A stretch of 64,000 nucleotides of DNA from MGML01 sp034416335 (GCA_034416335.1 DAOULV010000022.1:62001-126000); one strand, 5' to 3'. Shown: positions 34,648 through 43,775, counted from the first letter of the stretch. Notes: generated from the letters alone by a model not told the origin. Numbers and translations: made by a program.

Positions 34648-34676
34648 TTGACAAGATAAACGTGAAAATCTAGAGT
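34648..34676 (+). promoter_or_regulatory. Candidate promoter for the histidine kinase gene
   Basis: TTGACA (34648-34653), a 17-base spacer and TAGAGT (34671-34676). The rest of the 242-base gap (34582-34823) holds GCACCGT...ACGGTGC arms about 40 bases apart near 34689-34741 and no gene. No known riboswitch is recognised. Confidence 0.35.
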
Positions 34677-34823
34677 ATAAGTCGAACGCACCGTGATGAC
34701 CTCTCTACATCAAAGATATAAAACAGCCTGTAAATTACGGTGCACAGAAATTCCGATATTATCTGATATTTGTCGGTGGTTACTTTTCCGGGTGTTATTA
34801 CTCTTTCACGCGGGAATGTGCAT

Positions 34824-36320
34824 ATGAAAAGCGATAAAGAAAAGACGAAAGACGAACTTATCCGGGAAATAGAGGAATTACGAAAACGAGTTGCATCTCT
34901 GGAAGGGTCCGGAGATGTGGAAATCTCACTCCGGGCTCAGCTCCTGGATAATGCCAGCGACGCTATCTGCCTTTTTAACCCCGACGGCGAATATGTGTAT
35001 GTAAATGACATATACTGTACGTTTCACGGTCGCACCAGAGAAGAACTGATAGGAACGAATATACGTAATATGGACGCCAATGCGACCGATGAATGGCTGG
35101 TATGGCTGGAATCCGAGCTCAGTAAAAAAGGTTCCGTAGTCTTCGAAACAACCCACTATCGTAAAGACGGTTCAGCAATCGAACTGGAAGTACATTCCAC
35201 CGAAATGGAGGTTGGAGGTATTCGATATAATCTCAGCCTGGAACGGGATATCACCGAGAGAAAAGAGGCGGAAGTATTATTCCAGAGTATAGCGGAAAAT
35301 TCCCCGGTAGGAGTGTACATCGTTCAGAAATCGAAATTCGTCTATACAAATCCCCAGTTTCAGAAAGATACCGGATATACCGAAGAAGAATTACTGGGAA
35401 TGAAATCGATAAACCTGGTGCTTTCCGAGGATAGAGAGACGGTTAGAGAAAATACCATCCGTATGTTGAAGGGATTGCGAAAGACCCCGTATGAATTCAG
35501 AACGGTCAATAAAAACGGAGAAACCAGATGGGCTCTTGAAACGGTAGCCTCGATAAGTTACAGGGGAGAACGGGCTACTATCGGAAGCTACCAGGATATC
35601 ACGGAACAGAAGAAGATACAGGAGAATCTATTGGTTACCGACAGGCTTGCCTCCGTCGGTGAACTGGCGGCTGGTATAGCCCACGAATTGAATAATCCGT
35701 TAACCGGGGTTATCGGGTTTTCCGACCTGCTGCTGGAGAGAGATGATATACCCGTGGACATAAGAGGGGACCTGGAAATCATCAACAGGGAATCCGTTCG
35801 TGCAAGCCAGGTTGCCAGACATCTTCTGACTTTTGCCCGCAAACATCCGGATGAAAAAGCGCCCGTGGATATCAACCAGATTATACGTACTGTTCTGGAC
35901 TTGAGAGCCTACGAACATAAGGTAAATAACATCACCGTCGAGGCTCAATACGATCCCGATTTACCCGAGGTGATGGGTAACGATTTTCAGCTTCAACAGG
36001 TTATTCTAAACCTTGTTATCAATGCCGAATATTTTATGATAGAGGAATACGGAAAAGGTACCTTATGGATTGTCACCGAACATTACGGGGATGTGGTGAG
36101 AGTATCCATTTCCGACAGCGGTCCCGGAATTTTACCCGAACAATTAACGCGTCTGTTCGACCCGTTCTATACCACCAAGGAAGTGGGTAAAGGTACGGGG
36201 TTGGGGTTAAGTATCTGTTACGGCGTCGTAACAGAATACGGCGGCAAAATATGGGCGGAGAGCGAGCCGGGGGAAGGCGCAACGTTTGTTATCGAGATGC
36301 CGGCCTATAAACAGGGATAG
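34824..36320 (+). CDS. Cytoplasmic PAS-domain sensor histidine kinase
   Basis: The protein is 498 residues from the ATG at 34824; an 18-residue longer in-frame start has no ribosome site. A short coiled coil (about 3-28) precedes two PAS domains (about 30-150 and 155-270). The H-box GIAHELNNPLTG has His287, and the HATPase domain has LNLVINAEY (N-box), ISDSGPGI (G1) and GKGTGLGLS (G2). There are no membrane segments or signal peptide, so it senses an internal signal. No response regulator is adjacent, so the partner is unknown. The nearby GlnR-like regulator cannot be a standard acceptor. Confidence 0.9.
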   Translation: MKSDKEKTKDELIREIEELRKRVASLEGSGDVEISLRAQLLDNASDAICLFNPDGEYVYVNDIYCTFHGRTREELIGTNIRNMDANATDEWLVWLESELSKKGSVVFETTHYRKDGSAIELEVHSTEMEVGGIRYNLSLERDITERKEAEVLFQSIAENSPVGVYIVQKSKFVYTNPQFQKDTGYTEEELLGMKSINLVLSEDRETVRENTIRMLKGLRKTPYEFRTVNKNGETRWALETVASISYRGERATIGSYQDITEQKKIQENLLVTDRLASVGELAAGIAHELNNPLTGVIGFSDLLLERDDIPVDIRGDLEIINRESVRASQVARHLLTFARKHPDEKAPVDINQIIRTVLDLRAYEHKVNNITVEAQYDPDLPEVMGNDFQLQQVILNLVINAEYFMIEEYGKGTLWIVTEHYGDVVRVSISDSGPGILPEQLTRLFDPFYTTKEVGKGTGLGLSICYGVVTEYGGKIWAESEPGEGATFVIEMPAYKQG

Positions 36321-36366
36321 CCGGTAAATCTCCACCGTGCACTTTACGCTTTCCGGGGATTACGCC

Positions 36367-36834
36367 TTAAGCAGAAGGGCGCGGCGGCATATCGCGTTTC
36401 TGCATAAGTTCGATTACCACACCGCCGACTTTTCTGGCATCCATATAAGCGTAAATTCCACTGGCGTGATACATCGCGGGGACTCCTTTTGCTTCGAGTT
36501 CAGCTACTTCCTTATCGAGGTCATCGACTACGTATGCGATATGATTGGCGCCTTCACCGTGTTCATCCATATAGGTCTTGTTGAAATTGTCACCTTCGAC
36601 AGGTTCGGTGAGTTCAAAGGTTAATGGTCCCAGATTTAGCATTTTTATCTTTATCTTCCAGGGAGGGGCATCATCTTTTCCATAAGTTTTCAACCCGGCG
36701 ATATTTTCGCTGTCAAGGATGTGACCGGGACTGTCATCCGTGGTACCGCCCAGCGATTTAAAGTAGTTAACGGCTTCTTCCATATTTTTCACGGAGAGTC
36801 CTACGTGTATTAACGTCCAGTTCTCTGTTCCCAT
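36367..36834 (-). CDS. VOC/glyoxalase-family protein
   Basis: A 155-residue protein with two betaalphabetabetabeta modules (1-75 and about 93-150). Candidate metal ligands are His in LIHVGLSVKNMEEAV, His in GANHIAYVVDDL and Glu in VVIELMQK, the pattern of methylmalonyl-CoA epimerase and glyoxalase-like enzymes. Substrate cannot be assigned. GGAAGGAG precedes the ATG. It converges with the histidine kinase gene. Confidence 0.82.
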   Translation of the reverse strand: MGTENWTLIHVGLSVKNMEEAVNYFKSLGGTTDDSPGHILDSENIAGLKTYGKDDAPPWKIKIKMLNLGPLTFELTEPVEGDNFNKTYMDEHGEGANHIAYVVDDLDKEVAELEAKGVPAMYHASGIYAYMDARKVGGVVIELMQKRDMPPRPSA

Positions 36835-36892
36835 TTTGTAAACTCCTTCCGGGATGCTTTTCAGAATTCAGTGTATGATATGCCGCGAAAAA

Positions 36893-38122
36893 TTACAAAG
36901 CATTCTCCCGGCTACGCACCGAGTCCTTCAGGAAGATGGATCCGATGAAGGCAACAACGGCCATCCCAGCCCAGAGGATAAACGGATAGCGTGGGTCGAT
37001 ATCGGCAAGGCTGTTGCCCGCCGGCGGAGAAACTATCTCTCCGACACGCGATATCATATGGAGAAGGCCTATTGCCGTACCGGCATATCTCGTGCCTATC
37101 TCTTTAGTTTCCAGCAGCATCGTCATCTGGAGCGCCATGAAGCCGTCGCGGACGGTACCAGCCACTACCATAGCCAGCCATACGTTGCTGCCGCTGCCGA
37201 TTGTTAGAATTCCTACCCCGACCGCAGTCATCAGAGTTGTAGCCAAAAGCATTATTTTCCTGGAGCCGAGTTTATCGGACAGCAGGACGATAGGAACGGT
37301 AAACAGTGTACTCAAGCCGTGGAATGTTGCCATCGCTCCGTCGGCAGCGGTGGCGTTCCACCCCATATTCCTCAGGTAAATAGGCAGGTAACCAAGCGTT
37401 CCCTGTATGCATCCTATTTGCCACATAACGATAGAACCCAGAATCCAGATACGCTTTATACGTATCACCCTGAAAAGGGTTTCTTTAAATGAAACGGACT
37501 CAGTGTTTTCTGCGGGAGTATCTTCGTGTTGAGGGTCGTTCTTCGTAAAATACTAGAGGATACTTGTTACAATCGATGCCAGACCGTAAGCGATAAGGAC
37601 GTTCCGCCAGCCGCCGAGAAGCGGAGAAAGGACGGTAGCGCTTATCATTGAGCTTAAGAGGAAGCCGAAGCCAATACTCATCGAGAGAATTCCGTTTGCC
37701 AGTCCCAGGTGTTTTCCGGGGAACCAGATCGTAGACGCCCTTATAAGTGCCGGAGACGTGATTATCTGGAGAATTCCGAAGAGGAACATCGTTGCCGAAA
37801 GGGTAACGAAACTGTCCGAAAGACCCCGCAGAATACCAGCCAGTCCGGTAAGGAAACATCCGATGATGAGGACACGCCTGGTACCGAACCGGTCGCTGAG
37901 AAGTCCCCCGAAGAGGATTACAAACATACCGGCAAATGGAATCATTCCCCAGATTACCCCGACCTGGACAAGGTCCAGCCCCAGGTCGGTCGATATTTCC
38001 TTGAACAGGACCGGCATACACATCTGGGGCATAGCGACGAATACACAGCCGGTCAGGCCAATCATCGCCAGCATATTCCACCGACTTTTCAGAGGGGTAT
38101 TTTCGTCGATAACCGTACTCAT
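36893..38122 (-). pseudogene. MFS transporter interrupted by one in-frame TAG
   Basis: One continuous reading frame of 410 codons from the ATG at 38122 (GAAGGAAA upstream) to 36893 encodes a normal 12-helix MFS protein. A single amber codon at 37553-37555 (codon 190) interrupts it. Before it the sequence reads AYGLASIVTSIL and after it YFTKNDPQHEDTP, the usual end of helix 6 and start of the central loop. TGG (Trp) to TAG would explain it. Both halves keep good MFS motifs (SDRFGTRRVLIIG; SDKLGSRKIM), so the change is recent, an assembly error, or read through. Confidence 0.8.
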
Positions 38123-38140
38123 CAGAATAAAATTTCCTTC

Positions 38141-38176
38141 ACACAAAAGAATGGGGCAGGTATATCCGGCCCCATT
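38141..38176 (-). terminator. Terminator after the PEPCK-like operon
   Basis: AATGGGGC (38150-38157) pairs with GCCCCATT (38169-38176). Read on the minus strand it is followed by TCTTTTG (38142-38148), ending transcription of the gene at 38221. It lies just upstream of the MFS start. Confidence 0.75.
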
Positions 38177-38220
38177 TTCTCAGATTTCAGAAAAAATATG
38201 CCATTAATCAGGCTAAAAAT

Positions 38221-38934
38221 TTATTCTTCGGCTTCGGTCTGTTCGCCGTTTTCCTGTTCTTCCTCCGGTGCGGTATCTTCGGTTGCTTCTTTATCAGCCG
38301 ATTCTCCATCTGCTGCCTGTTCGAGCTGCTGAGAACGCTCGCGCAGCCAGCGGTGGATTTCATCGAGGGCGGGCGGTGCCACGCTGAAAACCTCTATATC
38401 AGACGGGAATTGTATCCGGTGGTTTTCCCGTATGAAGAGGATTGCCGCATTGTCTTCGCCGAGGGTTTCGTTTATCCGGCTGGCGATATATTCGTATCTC
38501 TTCCTGGATGCTTCGGCGAATAGTTCGGAGACAGTCCGGGCAACCTTATTGCTGATAAACCCCATCATAAGGTGACGTTCCCAGTCCATGGTCTCCTCGG
38601 TCAGCTCCACGTCTTCGACGACTTCCAGTTTAGCTCCCGAACGGCACCTTTCCCGGGTGATTTCACAGCTCAGGGGGCTGAGTTTCTCCATAATTTCCAG
38701 CCCCTCGTCGCCGGCGATGGTTACCGATTCGTGATAGATAAGGTCGACAGTGCCCATTTTTGATTCGAGATTCCCGATATGTTCTCCCACCTGTTTCCAG
38801 TAAAGGGTGTATTTATCGGTGTAATCGGCGGGAGCCCCTTCGAAAGAGTATATAAGAGGAACCAGATATAGCTTTCTCTTACCTTCGAACTGCTGCGCTT
38901 CAGGTTTCTCTACTTTGCCGATTTCATCCGTCAT
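38221..38934 (-). CDS. Conserved-looking protein of unknown function, partner of the PEPCK-like gene
   Basis: A 237-residue soluble protein I do not recognise. Residues about 20-200 are mixed alpha/beta with EGKRKLYLVPLIYSFEGAPADY, KMGTVDLIYHESV and AAILFIRENHRIQFPSDIEV stretches. The last 35 residues are a disordered Glu-rich tail. It starts 2 bases after the PEPCK-like stop and shares its promoter and terminator, so the two products probably act together. No signal peptide or membrane segment. Confidence 0.7.
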   Translation of the reverse strand: MTDEIGKVEKPEAQQFEGKRKLYLVPLIYSFEGAPADYTDKYTLYWKQVGEHIGNLESKMGTVDLIYHESVTIAGDEGLEIMEKLSPLSCEITRERCRSGAKLEVVEDVELTEETMDWERHLMMGFISNKVARTVSELFAEASRKRYEYIASRINETLGEDNAAILFIRENHRIQFPSDIEVFSVAPPALDEIHRWLRERSQQLEQAADGESADKEATEDTAPEEEQENGEQTEAEE

Positions 38935-38936
38935 TT

Positions 38937-40553
38937 CTAACCCCTGCTGAATACTTTTCTTATCTCAGGGTGAAGCTTTTCACCCAGTTCCGCTACAGCT
39001 TCGTATCTGATTCTGTCCAGTTCCGCCTGTCTTTCCGCGAAATCGGTACTCGAAAACAGTTTCTCCGGATGGACGAAAATATCGTCCACGACCCTGATAG
39101 CAGCTGGTGTCTGAAAACCAGTGGGAGAGTCTTTCCAGTCTTCCAGACCGCCTCTGAGAAGTGAATCGAGAATACCCATGGTATATTCGAGTTTAATATC
39201 CTGGTAATGTTCGCTGTCGCCGACTCCACCGGTATTCAGGAGATAGAAGTTTATATCAGGCAGATTTTTAACCAGATTATAGAAGATATTGGCATGTTCG
39301 GTAAGGTCACCGGCGACAAACGGGTCATAAAAGAACTCTCGCCTGATGGTTCCTGCCTTAGTCGGATCACCGGCGGATGATTCCATAGCCTGCCCCAGTA
39401 CCATCAGGGCAACCGCCTGTTCACAGGTCAGCTTCGATATTGCCGGGATGAGGGGTCCCCTGGTGATAATAATAAAATTATCAATCTTCGGTACATCGAT
39501 ATAGGGGCTGGCGTGCATAAAGTCTTTTCGCATAACTACCGCCCGACCGTTCGATGTACGCTGGAAGTTATAGAAATCGAAGTCGCCCTCTTCAGTCACA
39601 TAGACATTTTCATGGACTGTCTCCGGTTTGAGAAGGCCGTACAGAATCTCGGTCTGGTCTCCGGCGTTGACCGCTTCGGTCTTGACGAAAATTCCTCCGG
39701 CTTCAAAGCCGTGGAATGAACCGTCGGGCATCAGAGTTCCGCCGTCATCCTGGATCAGCCAAGAAATCTCATTGCCTTTCTTGGCAAGTATACGGCTGGT
39801 GGTAGTCGTTTTACCGTTGGCACTCAGAGCGATAAGAAGCGTTCTCACGGTCCTGTAATTGCCATGCACCGACTGCAGGTAGTCCTCGCGACAGCCGGCA
39901 TGGAGGAAGATGCCGCCTTTCCTGGTCTTGGCAGCCCAGTCTTCCGCGGCGAAAACGCCCTTCTTATATTCACCGATATAGTTACCGTTCCTGATTATCT
40001 TGACGTATTTACCGTCGGGAAGCATCGCCAGCCTGATGGTAATATCTTTTTCGGGTAACGGCCTGGATCCATTGGCTTTATAATTCTCGTCGAAGTAGAA
40101 GATTATACGGTAGTCGGGTTCCTTCACCTCTCCGTTTACCGGCCAGAAAAGGTTTCCACCGCCATAGGCGACATGGGCGAAGCGTTCCGGAACGATAAGA
40201 CGGACGATAGGTCCGGTCTTGATATTGCCGACTATTCTATCGGTGCAGATCAGCCTGTGTTTTGCCAGCTCTGTTTCACACTGTTCCAGAATTTTCAGTT
40301 CCTCATCACCAAATTGAGTATCAACGCTGTTTTTGGTGAACATAGCCGCTCTCGATGTAGGTTCACTTTCTGCAACGTAGTTTCCGTATACGGTTTTTTT
40401 AACCCCCGGTTCTTTTTCAACCATGGCTCTCATTTCCTCAGCAGAAGGATTCTCCGACATCCTTCCTTCGGAAATTGCTTTTTCTCTTATCCTGTCGAAA
40501 GTCTTTATAAATTGTGTAAGATCAAATTCCGGCACTTCACCTCTCCGTTTCAT
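38937..40553 (-). CDS. Phosphoenolpyruvate carboxykinase (ATP)-like protein
   Basis: A 538-residue protein homologous to ATP-type PEPCK over its kinase core. The P-loop reads LSANGKTTTT (243-252) where the family has GLSGTGKTTLS. LIQDDGGTLMPDGSFHGFEAGG parallels GDDEHGW...NFEGGCY, and TEILYGLLKPETVHENV parallels the PEIY...TVLENV region. The fit is clear but diverged, so conversion of oxaloacetate to PEP is likely but unproven. A divergent symmetric promoter lies upstream. Confidence 0.75.
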   Translation of the reverse strand: MKRRGEVPEFDLTQFIKTFDRIREKAISEGRMSENPSAEEMRAMVEKEPGVKKTVYGNYVAESEPTSRAAMFTKNSVDTQFGDEELKILEQCETELAKHRLICTDRIVGNIKTGPIVRLIVPERFAHVAYGGGNLFWPVNGEVKEPDYRIIFYFDENYKANGSRPLPEKDITIRLAMLPDGKYVKIIRNGNYIGEYKKGVFAAEDWAAKTRKGGIFLHAGCREDYLQSVHGNYRTVRTLLIALSANGKTTTTSRILAKKGNEISWLIQDDGGTLMPDGSFHGFEAGGIFVKTEAVNAGDQTEILYGLLKPETVHENVYVTEEGDFDFYNFQRTSNGRAVVMRKDFMHASPYIDVPKIDNFIIITRGPLIPAISKLTCEQAVALMVLGQAMESSAGDPTKAGTIRREFFYDPFVAGDLTEHANIFYNLVKNLPDINFYLLNTGGVGDSEHYQDIKLEYTMGILDSLLRGGLEDWKDSPTGFQTPAAIRVVDDIFVHPEKLFSSTDFAERQAELDRIRYEAVAELGEKLHPEIRKVFSRG

Positions 40554-40595
40554 TCATTTGTATCGGACTTTCCATTTACTGGAGTTGAACGATTC

Positions 40596-40627
40596 ATTAT
40601 AACATTTTCGAGTATAAGTGTTATAAT
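40596..40627. promoter_or_regulatory. Symmetric divergent promoter
   Basis: ATTATAACA (40596-40604) and TGTTATAAT (40619-40627) are perfect inverted repeats 14 bases apart. On the plus strand ATAACA-17-TATAAT (-10 at 40622-40627) drives the GNAT gene. On the minus strand the mirror ATAACA-17-TATAAT (-10 at 40596-40601) drives the PEPCK-like gene. Each arm is the -10 of one promoter and overlaps the -35 of the other, so the two promoters should compete. Confidence 0.6.
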
Positions 40628-40652
40628 CCGAATTGAAAGAGGGCAAGGACAG

Positions 40653-41141
40653 ATGATCCGGAAATGCAACCGGGAAGATAAGGAACGCATATATTACATT
40701 GTTAACAAAGCTGCGAAGAAATACGAGGGTGTAATTCCAGAAGACAGATACCACCAGCCATATATGCCGATGGACGAGCTGGAAGCGGAAATGGAAAGGA
40801 TGGAATTCGTCGGCTGGGAAGAGGACTCAAAACTTATCGGTATAATGGGACTAGAACCGGTTGAGGATACGACACTTATCAGACATGCCTATGTCCTGCC
40901 GGATTACCAGGGTAAAGGCACCGGCAGCAGGCTTCTCAAGTACCTGATGGGGACGGTAACTACTCCCGAACTCCTGGTGGGGACCTGGGCGGACTCATAC
41001 TGGGCGATCGGTTTTTATCAGAAACACGGATTTACCCTCAGACCCGATAAGGACGAATTGTTACAGGCATACTGGGATATACCGGCACGGCAGATAGAAA
41101 CATCGGTGGTGCTGTCCCTTAAAATGGAGGATGAACAGTGA
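40653..41141 (+). CDS. GNAT-family N-acetyltransferase
   Basis: The protein is 162 residues from the ATG at 40653. The open frame extends to 40173, but that part is antisense to the PEPCK-like gene and lies before the promoter. The acetyl-CoA site is IRHAYVLPDYQGKGTGSRLL (motif A, Q-x-x-G-x-G), followed by YWAIGFYQKHGF (motif B). Substrate unknown. The next gene starts 4 bases inside its end. Confidence 0.85.
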   Translation: MIRKCNREDKERIYYIVNKAAKKYEGVIPEDRYHQPYMPMDELEAEMERMEFVGWEEDSKLIGIMGLEPVEDTTLIRHAYVLPDYQGKGTGSRLLKYLMGTVTTPELLVGTWADSYWAIGFYQKHGFTLRPDKDELLQAYWDIPARQIETSVVLSLKMEDEQ

Positions 41142-42043
41142 CAGAGGAGAAACTTTTTCAAGAAGAATCAGCACGGAGTATCATCGGCGAGATAAACGAA
41201 TTCTCACGGTCGAGCCCGCTGAACATTATGCCGGGCGTAGAAAGTTTAAGGATATTCGATAAGCCGCTGGTAAAATTCGCCGACGGGAACGACCCGTTTT
41301 TTATCGAGTTGAAATCCATCATCGCGCCCACTCATATGACTCCGAGGGAAATCCTGGCACTGGCATATGAGAAAAAATCGGAAAAATTACCGGAGAAGAT
41401 TTCCGTGATAAGCTGGATTTTACCGATAACACAGGCGACACGCAGGTCCAATCGAGAAGAGACTTCCGGGCCAAGTCGATACTGGTCTCACACCCGCTGG
41501 TTCGGCGAAAAATTCAACGATGCCCTGCGAGAATATGTAGTGGATATACTTACCGATATGGGGTATATGGCGGTTGCACCGGCTACCCGACCTTACCTCA
41601 AGATGGATACCAACGAAAGAGGCCCGTATACAAACTGGTCGGAACGTCATATAGCTTATGCAGCCGGGCAGGGTACGTTCGGATTATCCGACGGATTTAT
41701 CTCGGAAAAGGGAATAGCCCATCGCTGCGGAAGCGTCGTGACCGATATGGCGCTGCCGGCAAGTCCGCGAACAGCCAGAGGCCCGTATGACAACTGCCTG
41801 TTTTACTTCGACGGAAGCTGTGGAGTCTGTACTACGCGCTGTCCGGCGGATGCAATAACCGGCGAAGGGCATGATAAGAACAGGTGCAGTAAATATCTGC
41901 ATGACCTGGGCTATTCACCGAGACAATTCGAAGTCGAGTACGACCTTGAAAAGAGTGTGGCGGGCTGCGGTCTCTGCCAGACGAAGACGCCCTGCGAATA
42001 CAGGATCCCTCTCAAGATACAGAGGAATAGGAAACAGAAGTAA
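41138..42043 (+). CDS. 4Fe-4S protein related to epoxyqueuosine reductase
   Basis: A 301-residue protein with a GTG start overlapping the GNAT stop. The C-terminal part has a ferredoxin-like Cys run CGVCTTRCPADAI and a second group CGLCQTKTPCEY, with RHIAYAAGQGTFGLSDGFIS and HRCGSVVTDM before it. This resembles the COG1600 (QueG-like) and RdhA catalytic C-terminus. It is shorter than QueG and lacks the HEAT-repeat tail, so queuosine synthesis should not be assumed. Cobalamin binding is possible but not shown by a motif. Confidence 0.75.
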   Translation: MTEEKLFQEESARSIIGEINEFSRSSPLNIMPGVESLRIFDKPLVKFADGNDPFFIELKSIIAPTHMTPREILALAYEKKSEKLPEKISVISWILPITQATRRSNREETSGPSRYWSHTRWFGEKFNDALREYVVDILTDMGYMAVAPATRPYLKMDTNERGPYTNWSERHIAYAAGQGTFGLSDGFISEKGIAHRCGSVVTDMALPASPRTARGPYDNCLFYFDGSCGVCTTRCPADAITGEGHDKNRCSKYLHDLGYSPRQFEVEYDLEKSVAGCGLCQTKTPCEYRIPLKIQRNRKQK

Positions 42044-42053
42044 GGTATACGCG

Positions 42054-42085
42054 CCGTTGTGGTTCGACAGGCTCACCACGAACGG
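42054..42085. repeat. Palindromic repeat (TTCGACAGGCTCACCACGAACGG type)
   Basis: CCGTT-g-TGGT ... ACCA-cg-AACGG forms an imperfect stem around TCGACAGGCTC. This element type is dispersed between genes in many genomes; here it separates convergent genes and may end transcription. Confidence 0.65.
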
Positions 42086-42118
42086 CCTGGTTATCACACT
42101 TTTCTGAGCAGCCGGGAG

Positions 42119-42352
42119 CTATAGTTCCGCTTCGAGAAGGGTGGTGGTGTCCTGGACACCCTGGACGCCGCGAACTTCACCGACTATCATCTTGGTGAGT
42201 TCGAACATCGTTTTAGCTTCGGCAATGGCAATAGCGTCCCACTGACCGAATACGAGCGTGACGTCCGTTATCCCTTGGGTAGCGCGAATCTGTGACAGCG
42301 CTTCAGCTTCCAGCCCCGGTACCAGTTTTATTAAAAGATAGCCTTTTGACAT
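42119..42352 (-). CDS. Stand-alone Lrp/AsnC-type effector (RAM) domain protein
   Basis: A 77-residue protein made only of the alphabeta ligand-binding domain of Lrp/AsnC regulators: YLLIKLVPGLEAEALSQI, GITDVTLVFGQWDAIAIAEA and MIVGEVRGVQGVQDTTTL patterns. No HTH is present. Such proteins oligomerise and bind small ligands, often amino acids. Confidence 0.88.
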   Translation of the reverse strand: MSKGYLLIKLVPGLEAEALSQIRATQGITDVTLVFGQWDAIAIAEAKTMFELTKMIVGEVRGVQGVQDTTTLLEAEL

Positions 42353-42398
42353 CGTAGAGTATTATATTCCGTGGGTGCGCGGATAGCAAGCAGTCTTT

Positions 42399-43661
42399 TT
42401 ATCCTTTTTCGACCTTGCTCCACATACCGTCCTTGTAGAATTTTCCCAGGATAACAGGGGTTATGCGGTTCGAAAGGTCCGTTTTACTTCTCGTGTAAAC
42501 CCTGATGTAGTTCCCGGTATATCCGGACCAGATGCCGCCCGACTGTTTTTCCCATAAAACGCCCATTTTCCTGCCCGTAAATCTCCGCCTGAATGATTCG
42601 GCACATTCTTTACTCAATGCCCCCAGATTTTTATTTCGCTGCGTCTTAACCCTATCCGGTACCTGCTCCGGCATAGCTGCAGCGGCTGTCCCGGGTCTCC
42701 GGGAGTAAGGGAAGACATGGATTCGTGCAAATCCAGTCTCGCGGCACATTTCACAGCTTTCACGGTACTCTTCATCCGTTTCGCCGGGGAAACCGGCGAT
42801 GATATCCGTCGTTATCGCAGCATCCGGCAGGCGTGATTTTATCAGGAACACAGCTTTCCGGTAATCCGAGGTGTCGTACCGCCGGTTCATTCTCCGGAGT
42901 ACGGAATCGTTGCCGCTCTGGAGAGAAAGGTGGAAGTGAGGGCAAAGTCGGCCATTATCCCAGAGACTCAGCAGTTCAGGAGTTATTTCATCCGGCTGCA
43001 GGGATGACAGCCGTATCCTTTCCGCGCCGGTTTCGGAAAGAACCATTGCCAGCAGTTCCGGGAGTCTAACTCCATTCCAGTCGTAGGAACCGATTTCCGT
43101 TCCGGTGAGTACGACTTCGCGTATCCCGCCGGAGACGCGGTCGTTTATCTGCCTGATTACATCATCTGCGGGAATGCTTTTCTCTTTTCCCCTGACGAAA
43201 GGAACGATACAGTAGGAGCAGTAACGACTGCACCCGTCCTGGATTTTTATAAAGGAACGGGTTCTGGAGCCGGGTATATCTCCATTAATCCTGGAAGGTG
43301 GCGACACATCGGGTTTTTCGAGGTACCCGCGTTCTTCGAGTATTTTGGGCAATCTCAGCTTGTCATCGCTGCCGATGGTTACCGATACTCCTTCTATCGC
43401 GGCAACGCTTTCCGGTGTCCGCTGTGTATAACAGCCGACAGCCACAAGTACGGCATCAGGGTTATGGCGGCGTACCTTGCGAAGAAGCTGGCGGGACTTG
43501 GCGTCCGCGGTATTTGTTACGGTACAGGTATTCAGGATATAAATATCGGCGTCATCTGCTGAAGCGGTAACCGTATGTCCTGCTTCCACAAACCTGCGGG
43601 ACAGGATTTCGGTCTCGGCTTGATTAAGCTTGCATCCCAGCGTATCCAGAGCAATTTTCAT
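42399..43661 (-). CDS. mtaB: tRNA (t6A37) methylthiotransferase
   Basis: A 420-residue radical-SAM methylthiotransferase. The N-terminal domain has LGCKLNQAE, ILNTCTVTN and VGCYTQ with the three auxiliary-cluster Cys. The radical-SAM CSRYCSYC (about 145-152) follows in QDGCSRYCSYCIVPFVRG, and the C-terminus is a TRAM-like domain. The GCKLNQAE and length favour MtaB (2-methylthio-t6A) over MiaB or RimO. Confidence 0.93.
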   Translation of the reverse strand: MKIALDTLGCKLNQAETEILSRRFVEAGHTVTASADDADIYILNTCTVTNTADAKSRQLLRKVRRHNPDAVLVAVGCYTQRTPESVAAIEGVSVTIGSDDKLRLPKILEERGYLEKPDVSPPSRINGDIPGSRTRSFIKIQDGCSRYCSYCIVPFVRGKEKSIPADDVIRQINDRVSGGIREVVLTGTEIGSYDWNGVRLPELLAMVLSETGAERIRLSSLQPDEITPELLSLWDNGRLCPHFHLSLQSGNDSVLRRMNRRYDTSDYRKAVFLIKSRLPDAAITTDIIAGFPGETDEEYRESCEMCRETGFARIHVFPYSRRPGTAAAAMPEQVPDRVKTQRNKNLGALSKECAESFRRRFTGRKMGVLWEKQSGGIWSGYTGNYIRVYTRSKTDLSNRITPVILGKFYKDGMWSKVEKG

Positions 43662-43717
43662 AATAAAACGGTTGGAAATTTCGGTTCACAACTTACCCTG
43701 ATGTTTTAGCTGCCAAA

Positions 43718-43747
43718 TTGACTAATTCACCTTAAATACATTATACT
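43718..43747 (+). promoter_or_regulatory. fabF promoter
   Basis: TTGACT (43718-43723), an 18-base spacer and TATACT (43742-43747), 37 bases before the start codon. Confidence 0.65.
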
Positions 43748-43750
43748 AAG

Positions 43751-43775
43751 CCTGATTTTACACTCGCAAATCAGG
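43751..43775 (+). promoter_or_regulatory. Hairpin at the fabF ribosome binding site
   Basis: CCTGATTT (43751-43758) and AAATCAGG (43768-43775) form a perfect 8-bp stem with a 9-base loop. The 3' arm overlaps the start of AGGAGGAA, the Shine-Dalgarno of fabF. It could mask the site in RNA or be an operator just after the transcription start. Confidence 0.45.

Noticed and set aside
34582..34823. Riboswitch in the histidine kinase leader
   Set aside because: Only one pair of 7-base complementary arms about 40 bases apart is seen; no known aptamer motif is recognised.
37553..37555. Pyrrolysine at the MFS amber codon
   Set aside because: Nothing in the window supports Pyl insertion, the residue lies where Trp is expected, and one base change explains it. 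Kept as a pseudogene.
40173..40652. 160-codon N-terminal extension of the GNAT gene
   Set aside because: It is antisense to the PEPCK-like coding region and lies before the promoter; the GNAT fold is complete from 40653.
41138..42043. Bona fide queG
   Set aside because: The protein is short, lacks the HEAT-repeat end, and no other queuosine gene is nearby; only family-level naming is justified.
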